In this document: positions 39,594-48,339 of the stretch, piece after piece
Numbering within the stretch: the stretch's first letter is position 1
Layout of the letters: the number at the start of each line of letters is the position of its first letter
Origin: Bacillus sp. FJAT-49736
GTDB lineage: Bacteria; Bacillota; Bacilli; Bacillales; Bacillaceae_C
NCBI RefSeq assembly: GCF_018343615.1
Contig: NZ_JAGYPI010000001.1
Location: forward strand, 868,001-932,000
DNA: 64,000 bases
Direction: 5' to 3'
Translations under genes and position numbers: made by a program
Notes under the pieces: generated by a model
The model's input: only the letters and a program-made list of their open reading frames with translations
Database searches by the model: none
What the model was told of the DNA's origin: nothing

Positions 39594-39607
39594 AGAACGT
39601 ATGTTTG
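39594..39607. promoter_or_regulatory. LexA (SOS) box 1 of the WYL-like gene
   Basis: AGAACGTATGTTTG matches the Bacillus SOS box CGAACRNRYGTTYC except at the first and last base. It lies immediately before TATAAT (39610-39615), so bound LexA would cover the promoter spacer. The minus-35 is weak (TTTTAA at 39587, 17-base spacer). Confidence 0.65.
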
Positions 39608-39620
39608 TGTATAATAATAT

Positions 39621-39634
39621 CAAACGTACGTTCG
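39621..39634. promoter_or_regulatory. LexA (SOS) box 2 of the WYL-like gene
   Basis: CAAACGTACGTTCG has a perfect AACGTACGTT core and matches the SOS consensus except at position 2 and the final base. It lies between the minus-10 and the ribosome site GAGGTGG, 27 bases after box 1. Confidence 0.68.
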
Positions 39635-39647
39635 TGAGGTGGTTGTG

Positions 39648-39872
39648 TTGAAAGGTATTCTTTTGCGAGCCCTTGAAACTGGTGCACGGCTCGAAATGAT
39701 TTATGTATCTAATAAAAATGAAATCACTCAACGCAAAATAAAAGTTCTCTCTGTTGAAATAGATTCATTCCGAGCATTTTGTTATTTACGGAAAGAGCAA
39801 CGAACATTTATGTTAAAAAATGTGCTTTCTATTGCTCCGGAGAGAGTAAAGTATAAAAAGGAAATTTCTTAA
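39648..39872 (+). CDS. Small WYL-like protein, predicted SOS-controlled
   Basis: A 74-residue protein, start TTG 39648 after GAGGTGG (GTG 39639 and 39645 are alternatives). The order of motifs resembles a lone WYL domain: MKGILLRALETGARLEMIYVS, with an I-Y strand at about 17-18, then a central R, FRAFCYLRKEQRTFML, and a closing I-x-P-x-R-like strand. WYL domains bind nucleic acid or nucleotide ligands and regulate DNA-damage and defence genes. Two LexA-type boxes overlap its promoter region, which predicts induction by DNA damage. It follows the mutL terminator and converges on the next gene with 17 bases between stops. Confidence 0.7.
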   Translation: MKGILLRALETGARLEMIYVSNKNEITQRKIKVLSVEIDSFRAFCYLRKEQRTFMLKNVLSIAPERVKYKKEIS

Positions 39873-39889
39873 AAGGTCATAACATTTTC

Positions 39890-40498
39890 TCATTTTATTT
39901 GTTTCATTCTGTTATGAAGCATTTGTACCTCTTCAAATACTTTTTTTCGGTCCGCCTGTACAATGTGAATGATCTGGTCTACGTTTTTGTCCTCTTTTTT
40001 GTATTGAATAATTTGTGATAATTCGGTATTGCTTGTTTTGGATATAGCTGCAGCTATTAGCAAAAAGTGTATATCTGCATCTTCCTTTAAATATTGACTA
40101 ATATTCGCAGTGGACATTTTCGTATAGGTTGCAATAATCTTAATCATTTTTTCTTTGTATTCTTGTTGTGAATTTTGCATATTACGAGTATCGTTTGCTT
40201 CTAGCTTTTTTAAATCGACACCAAAATGTTGCGCTGTTTTATCCCATGAAGAATATTTCTTATAATACCGTAAGATGCTTTCAATACTGTTATTCGTATA
40301 CATGGAAATATGGGCTGCTCTTACAATATCTTGAACTTTATAACCTTGCCTTTCAAGCTTTAAGAATTCTTCATGATTTAATTGAGAGTGCTCTCTATCC
40401 CTATAGGAAATTTGACTAGAAGCGTCTGCTTCAAGGATATGGACAAAGAAAAGAAAAAGAAATGCGATGTATACTCTCCATAAAATTCTTTTAGTCAT
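39890..40498 (-). CDS. Secreted protein of unknown function
   Basis: A 202-residue protein on the minus strand. The ATG at 40498 follows AGGAGG. Residues 1-26 are a signal peptide (hydrophobic VYIAFLFLFFVHIL, probable cleavage after ADA). The mature part is mostly charged and helical, with no cysteine and no recognised motif. I do not recognise the family. It converges on the WYL-like gene; an inverted repeat TCATAACA/TGTTATGA (39877-39917) spans its end and may terminate transcription weakly. Confidence 0.7.
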   Translation of the reverse strand: MTKRILWRVYIAFLFLFFVHILEADASSQISYRDREHSQLNHEEFLKLERQGYKVQDIVRAAHISMYTNNSIESILRYYKKYSSWDKTAQHFGVDLKKLEANDTRNMQNSQQEYKEKMIKIIATYTKMSTANISQYLKEDADIHFLLIAAAISKTSNTELSQIIQYKKEDKNVDQIIHIVQADRKKVFEEVQMLHNRMKQIK

Positions 40499-40564
40499 TC
40501 CACAAAATACCTCCTATGTGTCATTCCTATATATGATAGCCATTAAATCCAGAAATCATAAAAA

Positions 40565-40600
40565 AGAAATAAAAACCCTGAAGAATAAATATCTTCAGGG
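40565..40600 (-). terminator. Intrinsic terminator of the SPW-repeat gene
   Basis: On the minus strand, CCCTGAAGA/TCTTCAGGG pairs over 9 bases with a 7-base loop and runs into TTTTTATTTC. Confidence 0.88.
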
Positions 40601-40626
40601 CTTTATTTAGAAAGATGAAAACTAGT

Positions 40627-40950
40627 TTAATTACTTTGCTTTGAACCCATGTTCCAAAAGCTAAATAAAATAGTAACAAGACCAAGAATGACACTGGTCC
40701 AAGTCTCTCCGCTAGATAATGAATAAACAAATGGTAAAAGAACGAACCATGCACCAGTTATTACTGTGAGCCAATTCTTCCAAGAATTCCAGCCTGCTTC
40801 ACCGGATGCCCAGAAGGATAAGATAACCTGGATAAGACCAATTACGACACTTGACCAGAGTGCTCCTGACTGATCTGAAAATCCGACAACCCAAGGAGCA
40901 ATAATAAACCAAACACCAATCAAAGCATTTAATGTACTTCTTGTTTTCAT
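40627..40950 (-). CDS. SPW-repeat membrane protein
   Basis: A 107-residue protein with four predicted membrane helices arranged as two SPW repeats: each repeat has N/W-x-G-x-W-F-x(2)-P-W/F (NALIGVWFIIAPWVVG and LTVITGAWFVLLPFVYS). The start is the ATG at 40950 after AAGGAGGTG; a longer reading back to 41082 has no ribosome site. SPW proteins are widespread small membrane proteins of unknown function. It ends at a good terminator. Confidence 0.85.
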   Translation of the reverse strand: MKTRSTLNALIGVWFIIAPWVVGFSDQSGALWSSVVIGLIQVILSFWASGEAGWNSWKNWLTVITGAWFVLLPFVYSLSSGETWTSVILGLVTILFSFWNMGSKQSN

Positions 40951-41140
40951 GTTTGCACCTCCTTGATGGTTTACGAAATATAAATATTTCGTTACTAAAT
41001 TGTATGAAAGATAAAGATAATGTTTCACACAATTTTCAATTATTAACAAAAAAAGTTCCCCTTTTTTCAGAATAAATAGCAAAAAAGAAAAACAAAAACG
41101 ATTAAGTTTTTGTTTTATAATTCATCCATAATGGCACATT

Positions 41141-41290
41141 TTAATTTTTTCGAGAATCTGAATTTAATAGTCTGCGCTTTTCAGCCTCAGCTTTTAGAAT
41201 TGCAATAAATTCATCTGGCAGGTCAAGCTGGATTGCCTTTTCGTATGCTTTTATCAGCCGTTCATCTGATAGAGGAAGGCATCGGTCCAT
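41141..41290 (-). CDS. sda: Sda-like sporulation inhibitor (49 residues)
   Basis: A short gene on the minus strand, ATG at 41290, TAA at 41141. The product contains LSDERLIKAYEKAIQLDL followed by EFIAILKAEAEKRRLL, matching the Sda pattern LSDxLLIxxYxxAxxxxLxxxFIxLIxxExxRRSL. Sda is a helical-hairpin inhibitor of sporulation histidine kinases (KinA, KinB) that blocks sporulation when replication is disturbed. AAGGGAG lies upstream at a long spacing (about 12). It may be the main Sda or a paralogue; I see no DnaA-box cluster upstream. MITE-like element R3 begins 57 bases beyond its start. Confidence 0.8.
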   Translation of the reverse strand: MDRCLPLSDERLIKAYEKAIQLDLPDEFIAILKAEAEKRRLLNSDSRKN

Positions 41291-41346
41291 TATAAAAAAA
41301 CTCTCCCTTCTTATTGATCACCAGCAGTATAAATGTTTGATTATAT

Positions 41347-41512
41347 AAGGCTCTTTTCTTAAACTTTGTTGTTTTTTTTAACGAAATCTTAAATAAAGCC
41401 ATGCTCTTTGGTTATGAATGAATAACTTCCTTAGGAAAAGATGCCCGAGCTAAAACTGTATTAGGATTTATAACAATATACAAAGAAAAACTACCTATAC
41501 GAAAACAGCCTT
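41347..41512 (+). repeat. Dispersed MITE-like element, copy R3
   Basis: A 166-base element running from AAGGCTCTTTTCTTAAAC to TATACGAAAACAGCCTT. The ends pair as AAGGCTnTTTTC/GAAAACAGCCTT. Internal blocks GAAAAGATGCCC, CTGTATTAGGATTTATAAC and AATATACAAAGAAAAAC match R2. There is no coding capacity. It lies between the sda-like and penicillin-acylase genes, which point away from each other, so it is embedded in a promoter region. The rest of the gap (41513-41753) is AT-rich and shows no feature apart from an overlapping spurious minus-strand ORF. Confidence 0.78.
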
Positions 41513-41753
41513 ATGTAAAAATACACTCCTTAGGATTATGGAGGAGTGTACTTGTCTTACGGTGTATTGTTGCCTAGTCTGCACAGCAAAATTAATTATA
41601 GTAAAGTTATTGTAATATTTCAATAGATTTTGATAAAAATAAGCTGAATTTTTATTATTTTCGAATTCAAATTTATAATCTGAATTTATGTTGCTTTCGA
41701 AAGGATTTTTCCGAAAAACAGCTAATATTCTTATAGCAAGGGGGATGAATAAA

Positions 41754-44144
41754 ATGGAAGTTGTAATAAATAAAAAGCCGATTAAGAAATGGAAGAAGCC
41801 CGTCATTTGGACATTATCAATTTTCATCATTATCGTATTTTTAATTGCAATGCTGCTTAATTTTTACACCTTAAGATCCTTGCCGAAAATATCTGGTCAA
41901 ATTTATTTACTTGGCATACAAAAGCCTGTAAGCGTTATTCGAGATGCGAATGGTGTTCCTCATATCAACGCAAAAAATCTCCATGACCTGTACTATGCCC
42001 AAGGTTATGTGGAGGCACAAGACCGACTTTTCCAAATGGATTTAAGCCGCAGGCAAGCCTCAGGAACATTAAGTGAAGTGGTGGGGGAAGCTACGGTAAA
42101 TCGGGATAAGTTTTTTCGTACACTAGGGCTAAGACGGGCAGCAGAAAAATCCTATCAGCAGTATTCAGAAGAAGGGAAAAATGTATTAAAATGGTTTGCT
42201 GATGGTGTCAATGCCTATATGAAGGATGCGATTGACAAAAAAACATTGCCAATAGAATTTAATTTATTAAATTATCATCCCGAAAAATGGACTCCAACAG
42301 ATTCATTAACGATTGGAAAATATATGGCATTTGACTTAGGAGGACATTGGAACGAACAGGCCTTTAATTACTGGGCACTAAGCAATTTATCGGAGGATAA
42401 GGCGAAAGAACTTCTGCCTAGTTATCCAAAGGATGCACCTTTGATCATTTCTCAAATAAAGAACAACCATATTGATATTGGAAAAAGCTTCGCAGAGGCT
42501 ATCAATCCTCCAGTATTTAATGGCAGTAATGATTGGGTGGTAAGCGGTGAAAAAAGTATTTCAGGCAAACCACTGCTAGCAGACGATCCTCATTTATCAC
42601 TGGCAACACCCTCTATTTGGTATCAAATGCATTTACAAGCAGGAGACATGAATGTGAGTGGTGTAATATTTGCTGGTATACCTGGGATAATACTAGGATC
42701 TAATGAACATATTGCATGGGGTGTGACAAATACAGGTCCTGATGTTCAGGATTTATATATTGAAAAACGAAACCCCGATAATCAGGCCCAATTTCTTTAT
42801 AATAATAAATGGTATAATGGAACGGTTATTGAGGAGCCAATTAAGGTTAAAGGTAAAAAAACGATTCCGTATAAGGTTACGATTACAAAACATGGACCAA
42901 TCATTTCAGAATTTGCCTATCAAAATAAAGAGAACACTGTTTTTTCATTGCAGTGGACAGCACTAGAACCTTCCAGAGAATTAGAAGCTGTTTTGAATAT
43001 GAACAAAGCAAAGAATTGGAATGAATTTGAAAATGCACTACTGGATTTTCATACTCCTACACAAAATTTTGTGTTTGCAGCAAATGATGGAACAATAGCA
43101 TACAAAGCAAATGGGAAAATTCCAATACGAAAAAAAGGGATAGGGCTTTTACCAGTACCTGGATGGACTGATGAGTATGGATGGAAGGGATATATTCCAT
43201 ATGATCAGCTTCCAAAGATAGTTAATCCTGCTCAAGGCTTCATCTCCAGTGCGAATAACAAAGTTATTGATGACAACTACCCTTATCATATCAGTAATGT
43301 ATGGGCACAGCCTTACCGCCAAATGAGAATTCAAGAGGTTTTGAAATCAAAAAATAAGATAACGGTAAATGATATGAAAGCGCTGCAAATGGATCAAATC
43401 AATGAATCAGCACGTGAATTTGTTCCCCAATTCCTGACTATATTAAACAATGCACCTTTATCACCAACAGAGAAAAAAGCGTTGAACGAATTGAAAAAGT
43501 GGAATTATAAAGATGATAAATCAAAAGCAGCACCGTTAATATATAATCTTTGGATGAAAGAAATACCAAACGTAATATTTAAAAAAGAGATTCCCAATAA
43601 TGTTTTAGATCTATTTGAAGATAAATCACAAGCGGTGGATCAGCTTTTACGAAGCGCCATCAGTGGAAATGAAGGTGTATGGGTAAAAGATAGAGGCGGG
43701 ATAGAGCAAGTTTTACAAAAATCGCTTCAACAGGTTCTTAGTCAACTAGAAGAAAAATATGGTGGCGAACCTGAGACATGGAAGTGGGGAGACTATCATC
43801 AACTATACTTTGCGCACCCGTTATCAGCATCATCCGATATATTGGCATTTATTTTTAACCGTGAAAGTCCAGTTCCTATAGGGGGCAGTAAAGTGACTGT
43901 TCAAGCAGCGAGTAATCGGGATGATGGAATCGTTGATCATGGGGCCTCCTGGCGTTTTGTTATTGATACGAGTGATATGAATAAATCGTACCATATTGTA
44001 GGTCCAGGCCAGTCGGGACATATTAGAAGCAAATGGTATCATGATCAAATTAATGACTGGGTTAATGGCAATTATCACGAAACAACTTTAAACATAGCTG
44101 TGAAGGATGGGAAGGAATTAACTCTACTGCCACTTAAAAAATAG
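41754..44144 (+). CDS. Penicillin acylase family protein, membrane-anchored
   Basis: A 796-residue Ntn-hydrolase (penicillin G acylase/acyl-homoserine-lactone acylase family). ATG 41754 follows AAGGGGG with a 9-base spacer; earlier in-frame starts at 41688 and 41745 are unlikely. Residues about 17-38 form a single membrane helix (VIWTLSIFIIIVFLIAMLL), not a cleavable signal. The alpha part has YAQGYVEAQDRLFQMDL. The new N-terminal Ser after autocleavage is predicted to be Ser258 in NGSNDWVVSG. The beta part has the oxyanion-related N in TPTQNFVFA and PVPGWTDEYGW. Substrates could be N-acyl amino compounds or beta-lactams. It has its own terminator. Confidence 0.88.
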   Translation: MEVVINKKPIKKWKKPVIWTLSIFIIIVFLIAMLLNFYTLRSLPKISGQIYLLGIQKPVSVIRDANGVPHINAKNLHDLYYAQGYVEAQDRLFQMDLSRRQASGTLSEVVGEATVNRDKFFRTLGLRRAAEKSYQQYSEEGKNVLKWFADGVNAYMKDAIDKKTLPIEFNLLNYHPEKWTPTDSLTIGKYMAFDLGGHWNEQAFNYWALSNLSEDKAKELLPSYPKDAPLIISQIKNNHIDIGKSFAEAINPPVFNGSNDWVVSGEKSISGKPLLADDPHLSLATPSIWYQMHLQAGDMNVSGVIFAGIPGIILGSNEHIAWGVTNTGPDVQDLYIEKRNPDNQAQFLYNNKWYNGTVIEEPIKVKGKKTIPYKVTITKHGPIISEFAYQNKENTVFSLQWTALEPSRELEAVLNMNKAKNWNEFENALLDFHTPTQNFVFAANDGTIAYKANGKIPIRKKGIGLLPVPGWTDEYGWKGYIPYDQLPKIVNPAQGFISSANNKVIDDNYPYHISNVWAQPYRQMRIQEVLKSKNKITVNDMKALQMDQINESAREFVPQFLTILNNAPLSPTEKKALNELKKWNYKDDKSKAAPLIYNLWMKEIPNVIFKKEIPNNVLDLFEDKSQAVDQLLRSAISGNEGVWVKDRGGIEQVLQKSLQQVLSQLEEKYGGEPETWKWGDYHQLYFAHPLSASSDILAFIFNRESPVPIGGSKVTVQAASNRDDGIVDHGASWRFVIDTSDMNKSYHIVGPGQSGHIRSKWYHDQINDWVNGNYHETTLNIAVKDGKELTLLPLKK

Positions 44145-44153
44145 GTTTTTGAC

Positions 44154-44184
44154 CGGCTTTTGTTAAGAGCCGGTTTTATTATTC
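44154..44184 (+). terminator. Intrinsic terminator after the penicillin-acylase gene
   Basis: Stem ACCGGCT/AGCCGGT with a 9-base loop and TTTATTATT tail. Confidence 0.82.
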
Positions 44185-44421
44185 AATTATTTATTTTTAA
44201 TGTGTAGGAATGTTTAATCCATAAAACAAACGGGTATACTAAATAACTGTTCCAATCTGTTTTATTATAAATATGGTACGATAATAAGTGATGCGGATTT
44301 GCGTCTTGTTTGCCTATGTATAGAGTCTTAGGAAGAACAATTCTATGCTATCTGCTGGACAAATATTATACTCACTGTAAATATAATAAGTATAATAAAT
44401 TCTTATTTTATCAAAAAGGCT

Positions 44422-45381
44422 GTGAAATGGTTGAGTGATCTTCAAAAGCTTATCGTACTAATTGGACCCACTGCTGTTGGAAAAACAGATTTAAGCATTT
44501 ATTTAGCTAAATTGTTTAATGGTGAAATCATCAGTGGCGATTCCATGCAAATTTATAAAGAGATGGATATTGGAACAGCGAAAATTTCGATAGAGGAAAT
44601 GAAAGGAGTTCCGCATCATCTTATTGATATCAAAGAACCGGAAGATTCATTTTCAGTTGCTGAATTCCAGCAGCTTGTTCGCAGTAAAATTGCGGAAATA
44701 CATAAAAGAAATGCGATTCCGATGATCGTTGGCGGAACAGGTCTTTATATACAATCCGTTATATATGATTACCAGTTTTCTGATGATGTTGGGAATGATG
44801 AATTTCGAAAAATGTTAGAAATGAGAGCAAAAACAGAAGGGAATATGGCACTATACAATGAATTCATGGCGATAGACCCTATAAGTGCTGAAAAAATACA
44901 CCCAAACAATATTCGAAGAGTCATTAGAGCATTGGAAATATTTCATTGTACTGGAAAAACAGCGTCCGACTATCACCAAATGCAAAAGCCCCACTTATTA
45001 TATAATGTCGCTTTAGTTGGGTTGACGATGGAAAGGGAAAAGTTATATAACAGAATAAATAGGCGTGTAGATATCATGATGGAAAAAGGGCTAATGGAAG
45101 AAGTAAAAAAGCTATACGATGCTAATCTTCGGGATGTACAATCTATTCAAGCAATTGGATACAAAGAGCTTTATGCCTATTTCGATGGAGAAATTACATT
45201 GGATGAGGCTGTAGAAAGATTAAAACAAAACTCTAGAAATTATGCGAAAAGACAGCTTACATGGTTCCGGAATAAAATGGATGTCACATGGTTTGATATG
45301 ACAGAAGCTTCAGAGCGCTCAAAAAAAATAAAGGAAATTTCAAATTTTATTGCAGGAAAGCTGCAGGTAAAAATCGAATAA
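44422..45381 (+). CDS. miaA: tRNA dimethylallyltransferase MiaA
   Basis: Adds dimethylallyl to A37 of tRNAs reading UNN codons; MiaB then thiomethylates. P-loop GPTAVGKT is at residues 15-22, the DxxQ substrate motif in [17 protein letters not shown], and the [11 protein letters not shown] and RRVIRALE motifs follow. Start GTG 44422 has a weak, close AAAAAGG; TTG 44431 is an alternative. Length about 319 fits. hfq follows 32 bases after the stop, as in B. subtilis and many bacteria. Confidence 0.96.
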   Translation: MKWLSDLQKLIVLIGPTAVGKTDLSIYLAKLFNGEIISGDSMQIYKEMDIGTAKISIEEMKGVPHHLIDIKEPEDSFSVAEFQQLVRSKIAEIHKRNAIPMIVGGTGLYIQSVIYDYQFSDDVGNDEFRKMLEMRAKTEGNMALYNEFMAIDPISAEKIHPNNIRRVIRALEIFHCTGKTASDYHQMQKPHLLYNVALVGLTMEREKLYNRINRRVDIMMEKGLMEEVKKLYDANLRDVQSIQAIGYKELYAYFDGEITLDEAVERLKQNSRNYAKRQLTWFRNKMDVTWFDMTEASERSKKIKEISNFIAGKLQVKIE

Positions 45382-45413
45382 ATAGTAATAGAGATAGAAG
45401 AGGAGGACTAAGC

Positions 45414-45644
45414 ATGAAACAAGCAGTTAATATTCAAGACCAATTCCTAAATCAGTTAAGAAAAGATGGAACTTCTGTTACGGTTTTTTTACTCAATGGA
45501 TTTCAGTTAAGGGGCCAAGTAAAAGGGTTCGATAATTTTACTGTTTTGTTTGAATCGGAAGGGAAGCAACAGCTCGTTTTTAAGCATGCCATATCAACTT
45601 TTGCCCCTCAAAAAAATGTTCAAATAAATTTTGAAGAACAATAA
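45414..45644 (+). CDS. hfq: RNA chaperone Hfq
   Basis: A 76-residue Sm-like RNA chaperone, with the Sm1 motif ([20 protein letters not shown]) and Sm2 [11 protein letters not shown] (the usual form is YKHAISTI, here FKHAIST). It starts at ATG 45414 after AGGAGGAC. The genes miaA-hfq are in the standard order. Confidence 0.95.
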   Translation: MKQAVNIQDQFLNQLRKDGTSVTVFLLNGFQLRGQVKGFDNFTVLFESEGKQQLVFKHAISTFAPQKNVQINFEEQ

Positions 45645-45678
45645 GATAATCATTGCTCCCTGCTCATCGCTGAATAAT

Positions 45679-45715
45679 AAAAATGTGTAGCCTAGCGGTT
45701 ACACATTTTTATTTT
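45679..45715 (+). terminator. Intrinsic terminator after hfq
   Basis: Stem AATGTGTAGCC/GGTTACACATT (one G-U) with a TAGC loop and a TTTTTATTTT tail. Confidence 0.9.
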
Positions 45716-46004
45716 GCTTTATAAACCTGCACTTTCATTTTAATAGGTAAGTAATGTTTAGGAAGCAACACGAATAGAATAAAGGTAAGGCATTATTTCT
45801 TGGGAAAGCGCGAGAAACGACAAATCAAACAATTTTACGAAAAAAATATTGAGATTTTTGTCATATTTTCGTGGTTTCTTGCTTAAATTTGAAAGTTATG
45901 TAGAAACATTCAATAATTCAGAGGAATGTTCCATATTAAAATGGGCATTTGTCACAACTTATGCTTCTAAGCGTATACTGTTTTTAGAATGTGAGGTGAA
46001 CGCT
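45716..46004 (+). promoter_or_regulatory. hfq-spoVK gap with possible sporulation promoter
   Basis: No gene is visible between hfq and spoVK. Near the end, GTCACAACTT and GCGTATACTG (about 45952-45980) resemble a sigma-E promoter (minus-35 near GTCATATT, minus-10 CATATACT-like), which would fit the sigma-E control of spoVK in B. subtilis. A weak reading by eye. Confidence 0.35.
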
Positions 46005-46946
46005 TTGGACCAACCAATACGCATGAAAAATAACGGACAGATTAGTATTGTACTGAATGCCCAGCAAAGAGAACTACCTCCATCTTCTATACAAAGGGAA
46101 GTTGTTCCAAAGACGAATTCCGCAGAGCATGAAGCATTAAAGGAAATTGAATCTGAATTAAGCGCTCTTGTCGGAATGGATGAAATGAAGAGAATGATTA
46201 AAGAAGTGTATGCTTGGATATATGTGAATAAAAAAAGGGAATCTGCAGGACTAAAAACGGGCAAACAAGCGCTTCATATGATGTTCAAAGGAAATCCGGG
46301 AACTGGAAAAACGACAGTGGCCAGAATCATTGGGAAACTTTTTCAGAAAATGAACGTACTATCGAAAGGGCATTTAATCGAAGCAGAACGAGCAGACTTA
46401 GTTGGAGAATATATTGGTCACACGGCACAAAAGACTCGGGATTTAATTAAAAAGGCGATCGGCGGTATTCTCTTTATTGATGAGGCGTATTCTCTTGGGC
46501 GCGGAGGGGAAAAGGATTTTGGAAAGGAAGCGATTGATACACTCGTAAAGCATATGGAGGATAAACAACATGAATTTATCCTGATACTTGCAGGGTATTC
46601 CAATGAAATGGACTATTTTTTAAGTTTGAATCCAGGGCTTCATTCCAGATTCCCACTTGTCTTTCATTTCCCTGATTACTCGGTAGAACAATTGATGGAA
46701 ATAGGAAAACGAATGTTAAAGGAGAAGGAATATAATCTTAGTCAAGATGCAGAACGAAAGCTGAAGGAACATTTAAGCTTAATAAAAATGGTGAATCCCG
46801 TAAGTTTTTCAAATGGACGCTATGTTAGAAATATTATTGAAAAATCCATTCGTTCACAAGCGATGAGATTACTATCTGACGGGACTTATGATCGCTATGA
46901 TTTAATAACATTAAGAAGCATTGATTTAGTATTTCCGGATTCATAG
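46005..46946 (+). CDS. spoVK: Stage V sporulation protein K (AAA ATPase)
   Basis: A 313-residue CbbX-like AAA ATPase needed for spore maturation. I start it at TTG 46005, right after GAGGTGAAC; the longer frame back to 45849 has no ribosome site and no likeness to the family. Walker A is in FKGNPGTGKTTVARIIGKLF, Walker B in GGILFIDEAYSLGRGGEKD, and the sensor Arg follows in SRFPLVFHFPDY. The length compares with 322 in B. subtilis. Confidence 0.93.
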   Translation: MDQPIRMKNNGQISIVLNAQQRELPPSSIQREVVPKTNSAEHEALKEIESELSALVGMDEMKRMIKEVYAWIYVNKKRESAGLKTGKQALHMMFKGNPGTGKTTVARIIGKLFQKMNVLSKGHLIEAERADLVGEYIGHTAQKTRDLIKKAIGGILFIDEAYSLGRGGEKDFGKEAIDTLVKHMEDKQHEFILILAGYSNEMDYFLSLNPGLHSRFPLVFHFPDYSVEQLMEIGKRMLKEKEYNLSQDAERKLKEHLSLIKMVNPVSFSNGRYVRNIIEKSIRSQAMRLLSDGTYDRYDLITLRSIDLVFPDS

Positions 46947-46954
46947 ACTTATGT

Positions 46955-46992
46955 AGCTAGTCGAACTGACTAGCTTTTTCTTTTTTTTCTTG
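46955..46992 (+). terminator. Intrinsic terminator after spoVK
   Basis: Stem AGCTAGTC/GACTAGCT with a 5-base loop and a long T-rich tail. Confidence 0.92.
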
Positions 46993-47072
46993 TGATGAAC
47001 GGTATTGGTTATGCTAAATTTTTTATTATTTGGTAAGATAATAAAATATGTACAAGAAAGCGAGTTGGTCAA

Positions 47073-48317
47073 ATGGCTAATGAAATGAAGGAGAAAGCAA
47101 TTTTAGTTGGCTGCCAGATAGGTGACAATGCAGAGCGGTTTCAATATTCTATGGAGGAATTAGCCTCTTTAACTGAAACGGCACAAGGTGAAGTTGCAAT
47201 AATAGTCTCCCAGAAAAGAGATCGGATAGATTATTCCACCTATATAGGAAAAGGGAAAGTAGAAGAAATTGAACGTCTGGAAGAAGAATTAGAAACGGAT
47301 TTAGTAATCTTTAACGATGAGCTTTCCCCAAGTCAATTGCGGAATTTATCTCGTATTTTAAAGAGCAGGGTTATCGATCGTACACAGTTAATCTTAGATA
47401 TATTCGCTGGAAGAGCAAGATCTAAGGAAGGAAAACTTCAGGTGGAGCTTGCCCAATTACAATACTTGCTTCCTCGATTAATTGGTCAAGGGACAGAATT
47501 ATCAAGACTTGGTGGAGGTATTGGAACAAGAGGTCCCGGTGAAACCAAGCTTGAATCAGACAGGCGCCATATTCGTAGACGAATTACCGAAATTAAGAAC
47601 CAATTAGAAACAATTGTAAGTCATCGCGAACGATATCGTGAACGAAGAAAAAAGAACAAAGCTTTTCAAATTGCTTTAGTTGGTTATACAAATGCTGGAA
47701 AGTCCACTCTGTTTAATCGCTTATCAAGCGCCGATTCCTATGAGGAAAATCAATTATTTGCTACATTAGATCCATTAACAAGAAAATTGGTTTTGCCTAG
47801 CGGATATTCTGCGTTATTAACAGATACAGTAGGCTTTATTCAAGATTTACCTACAACATTAATTGCTGCTTTTCGTTCTACATTAGAAGAGGTAAAAGGA
47901 GCGGATATTCTCCTCCATATCGTCGACAGTTCAAATCCCGATTATCATAACCATGAGAAAACGGTCCAAAAATTATTGAAGGAACTGGAAATGGATCATC
48001 TTCCTCAATTAACCGTGTATAATAAAATGGATGCGCGGCATTCGGATTTTGTACCAACTGCTGAGAATCATATTATGATCAGCGCTTTGCATGCAGATGA
48101 TCGGCATCTGTTGAAGCAACATATTGAAAATGAAGCCATTCAATTAATGGTTCCGTATGATGTTTTAGTGCCATCAACGGAAGGGAAGCTTTTAGCACAA
48201 CTTAAAGCCGATACTATATTAAGAGAGCTTCTTTTTATAGAAGAGGAACAGGTTTATAAATGCAAAGGATATGCCTTGCAAGACCACCCAGTTCTTGGTC
48301 TTTTAGAACAATTTTAG
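47073..48317 (+). CDS. hflX: Ribosome-associated GTPase HflX
   Basis: A 414-residue GTPase that binds and splits ribosomes under stress. The N-terminal HflX domain includes [13 protein letters not shown] and [19 protein letters not shown] (about 140-160, shown in part); the G domain has G1 GYTNAGKST (near 207), G3 DTVGF and G4 NKMD. ynbB follows 22 bases later, the same pair as in B. subtilis (ynbA-ynbB). Confidence 0.95.
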   Translation: MANEMKEKAILVGCQIGDNAERFQYSMEELASLTETAQGEVAIIVSQKRDRIDYSTYIGKGKVEEIERLEEELETDLVIFNDELSPSQLRNLSRILKSRVIDRTQLILDIFAGRARSKEGKLQVELAQLQYLLPRLIGQGTELSRLGGGIGTRGPGETKLESDRRHIRRRITEIKNQLETIVSHRERYRERRKKNKAFQIALVGYTNAGKSTLFNRLSSADSYEENQLFATLDPLTRKLVLPSGYSALLTDTVGFIQDLPTTLIAAFRSTLEEVKGADILLHIVDSSNPDYHNHEKTVQKLLKELEMDHLPQLTVYNKMDARHSDFVPTAENHIMISALHADDRHLLKQHIENEAIQLMVPYDVLVPSTEGKLLAQLKADTILRELLFIEEEQVYKCKGYALQDHPVLGLLEQF

Positions 48318-48339
48318 TAATAAAAGGAGTATATAAGAA

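Noticed and set aside
41495-41830. Minus-strand ORF of 111 codons overlapping the 5' end of the penicillin-acylase gene
   Set aside because: It overlaps the MITE-like element R3 and the true gene start, lacks a ribosome site, and its sequence looks like an antisense shadow.
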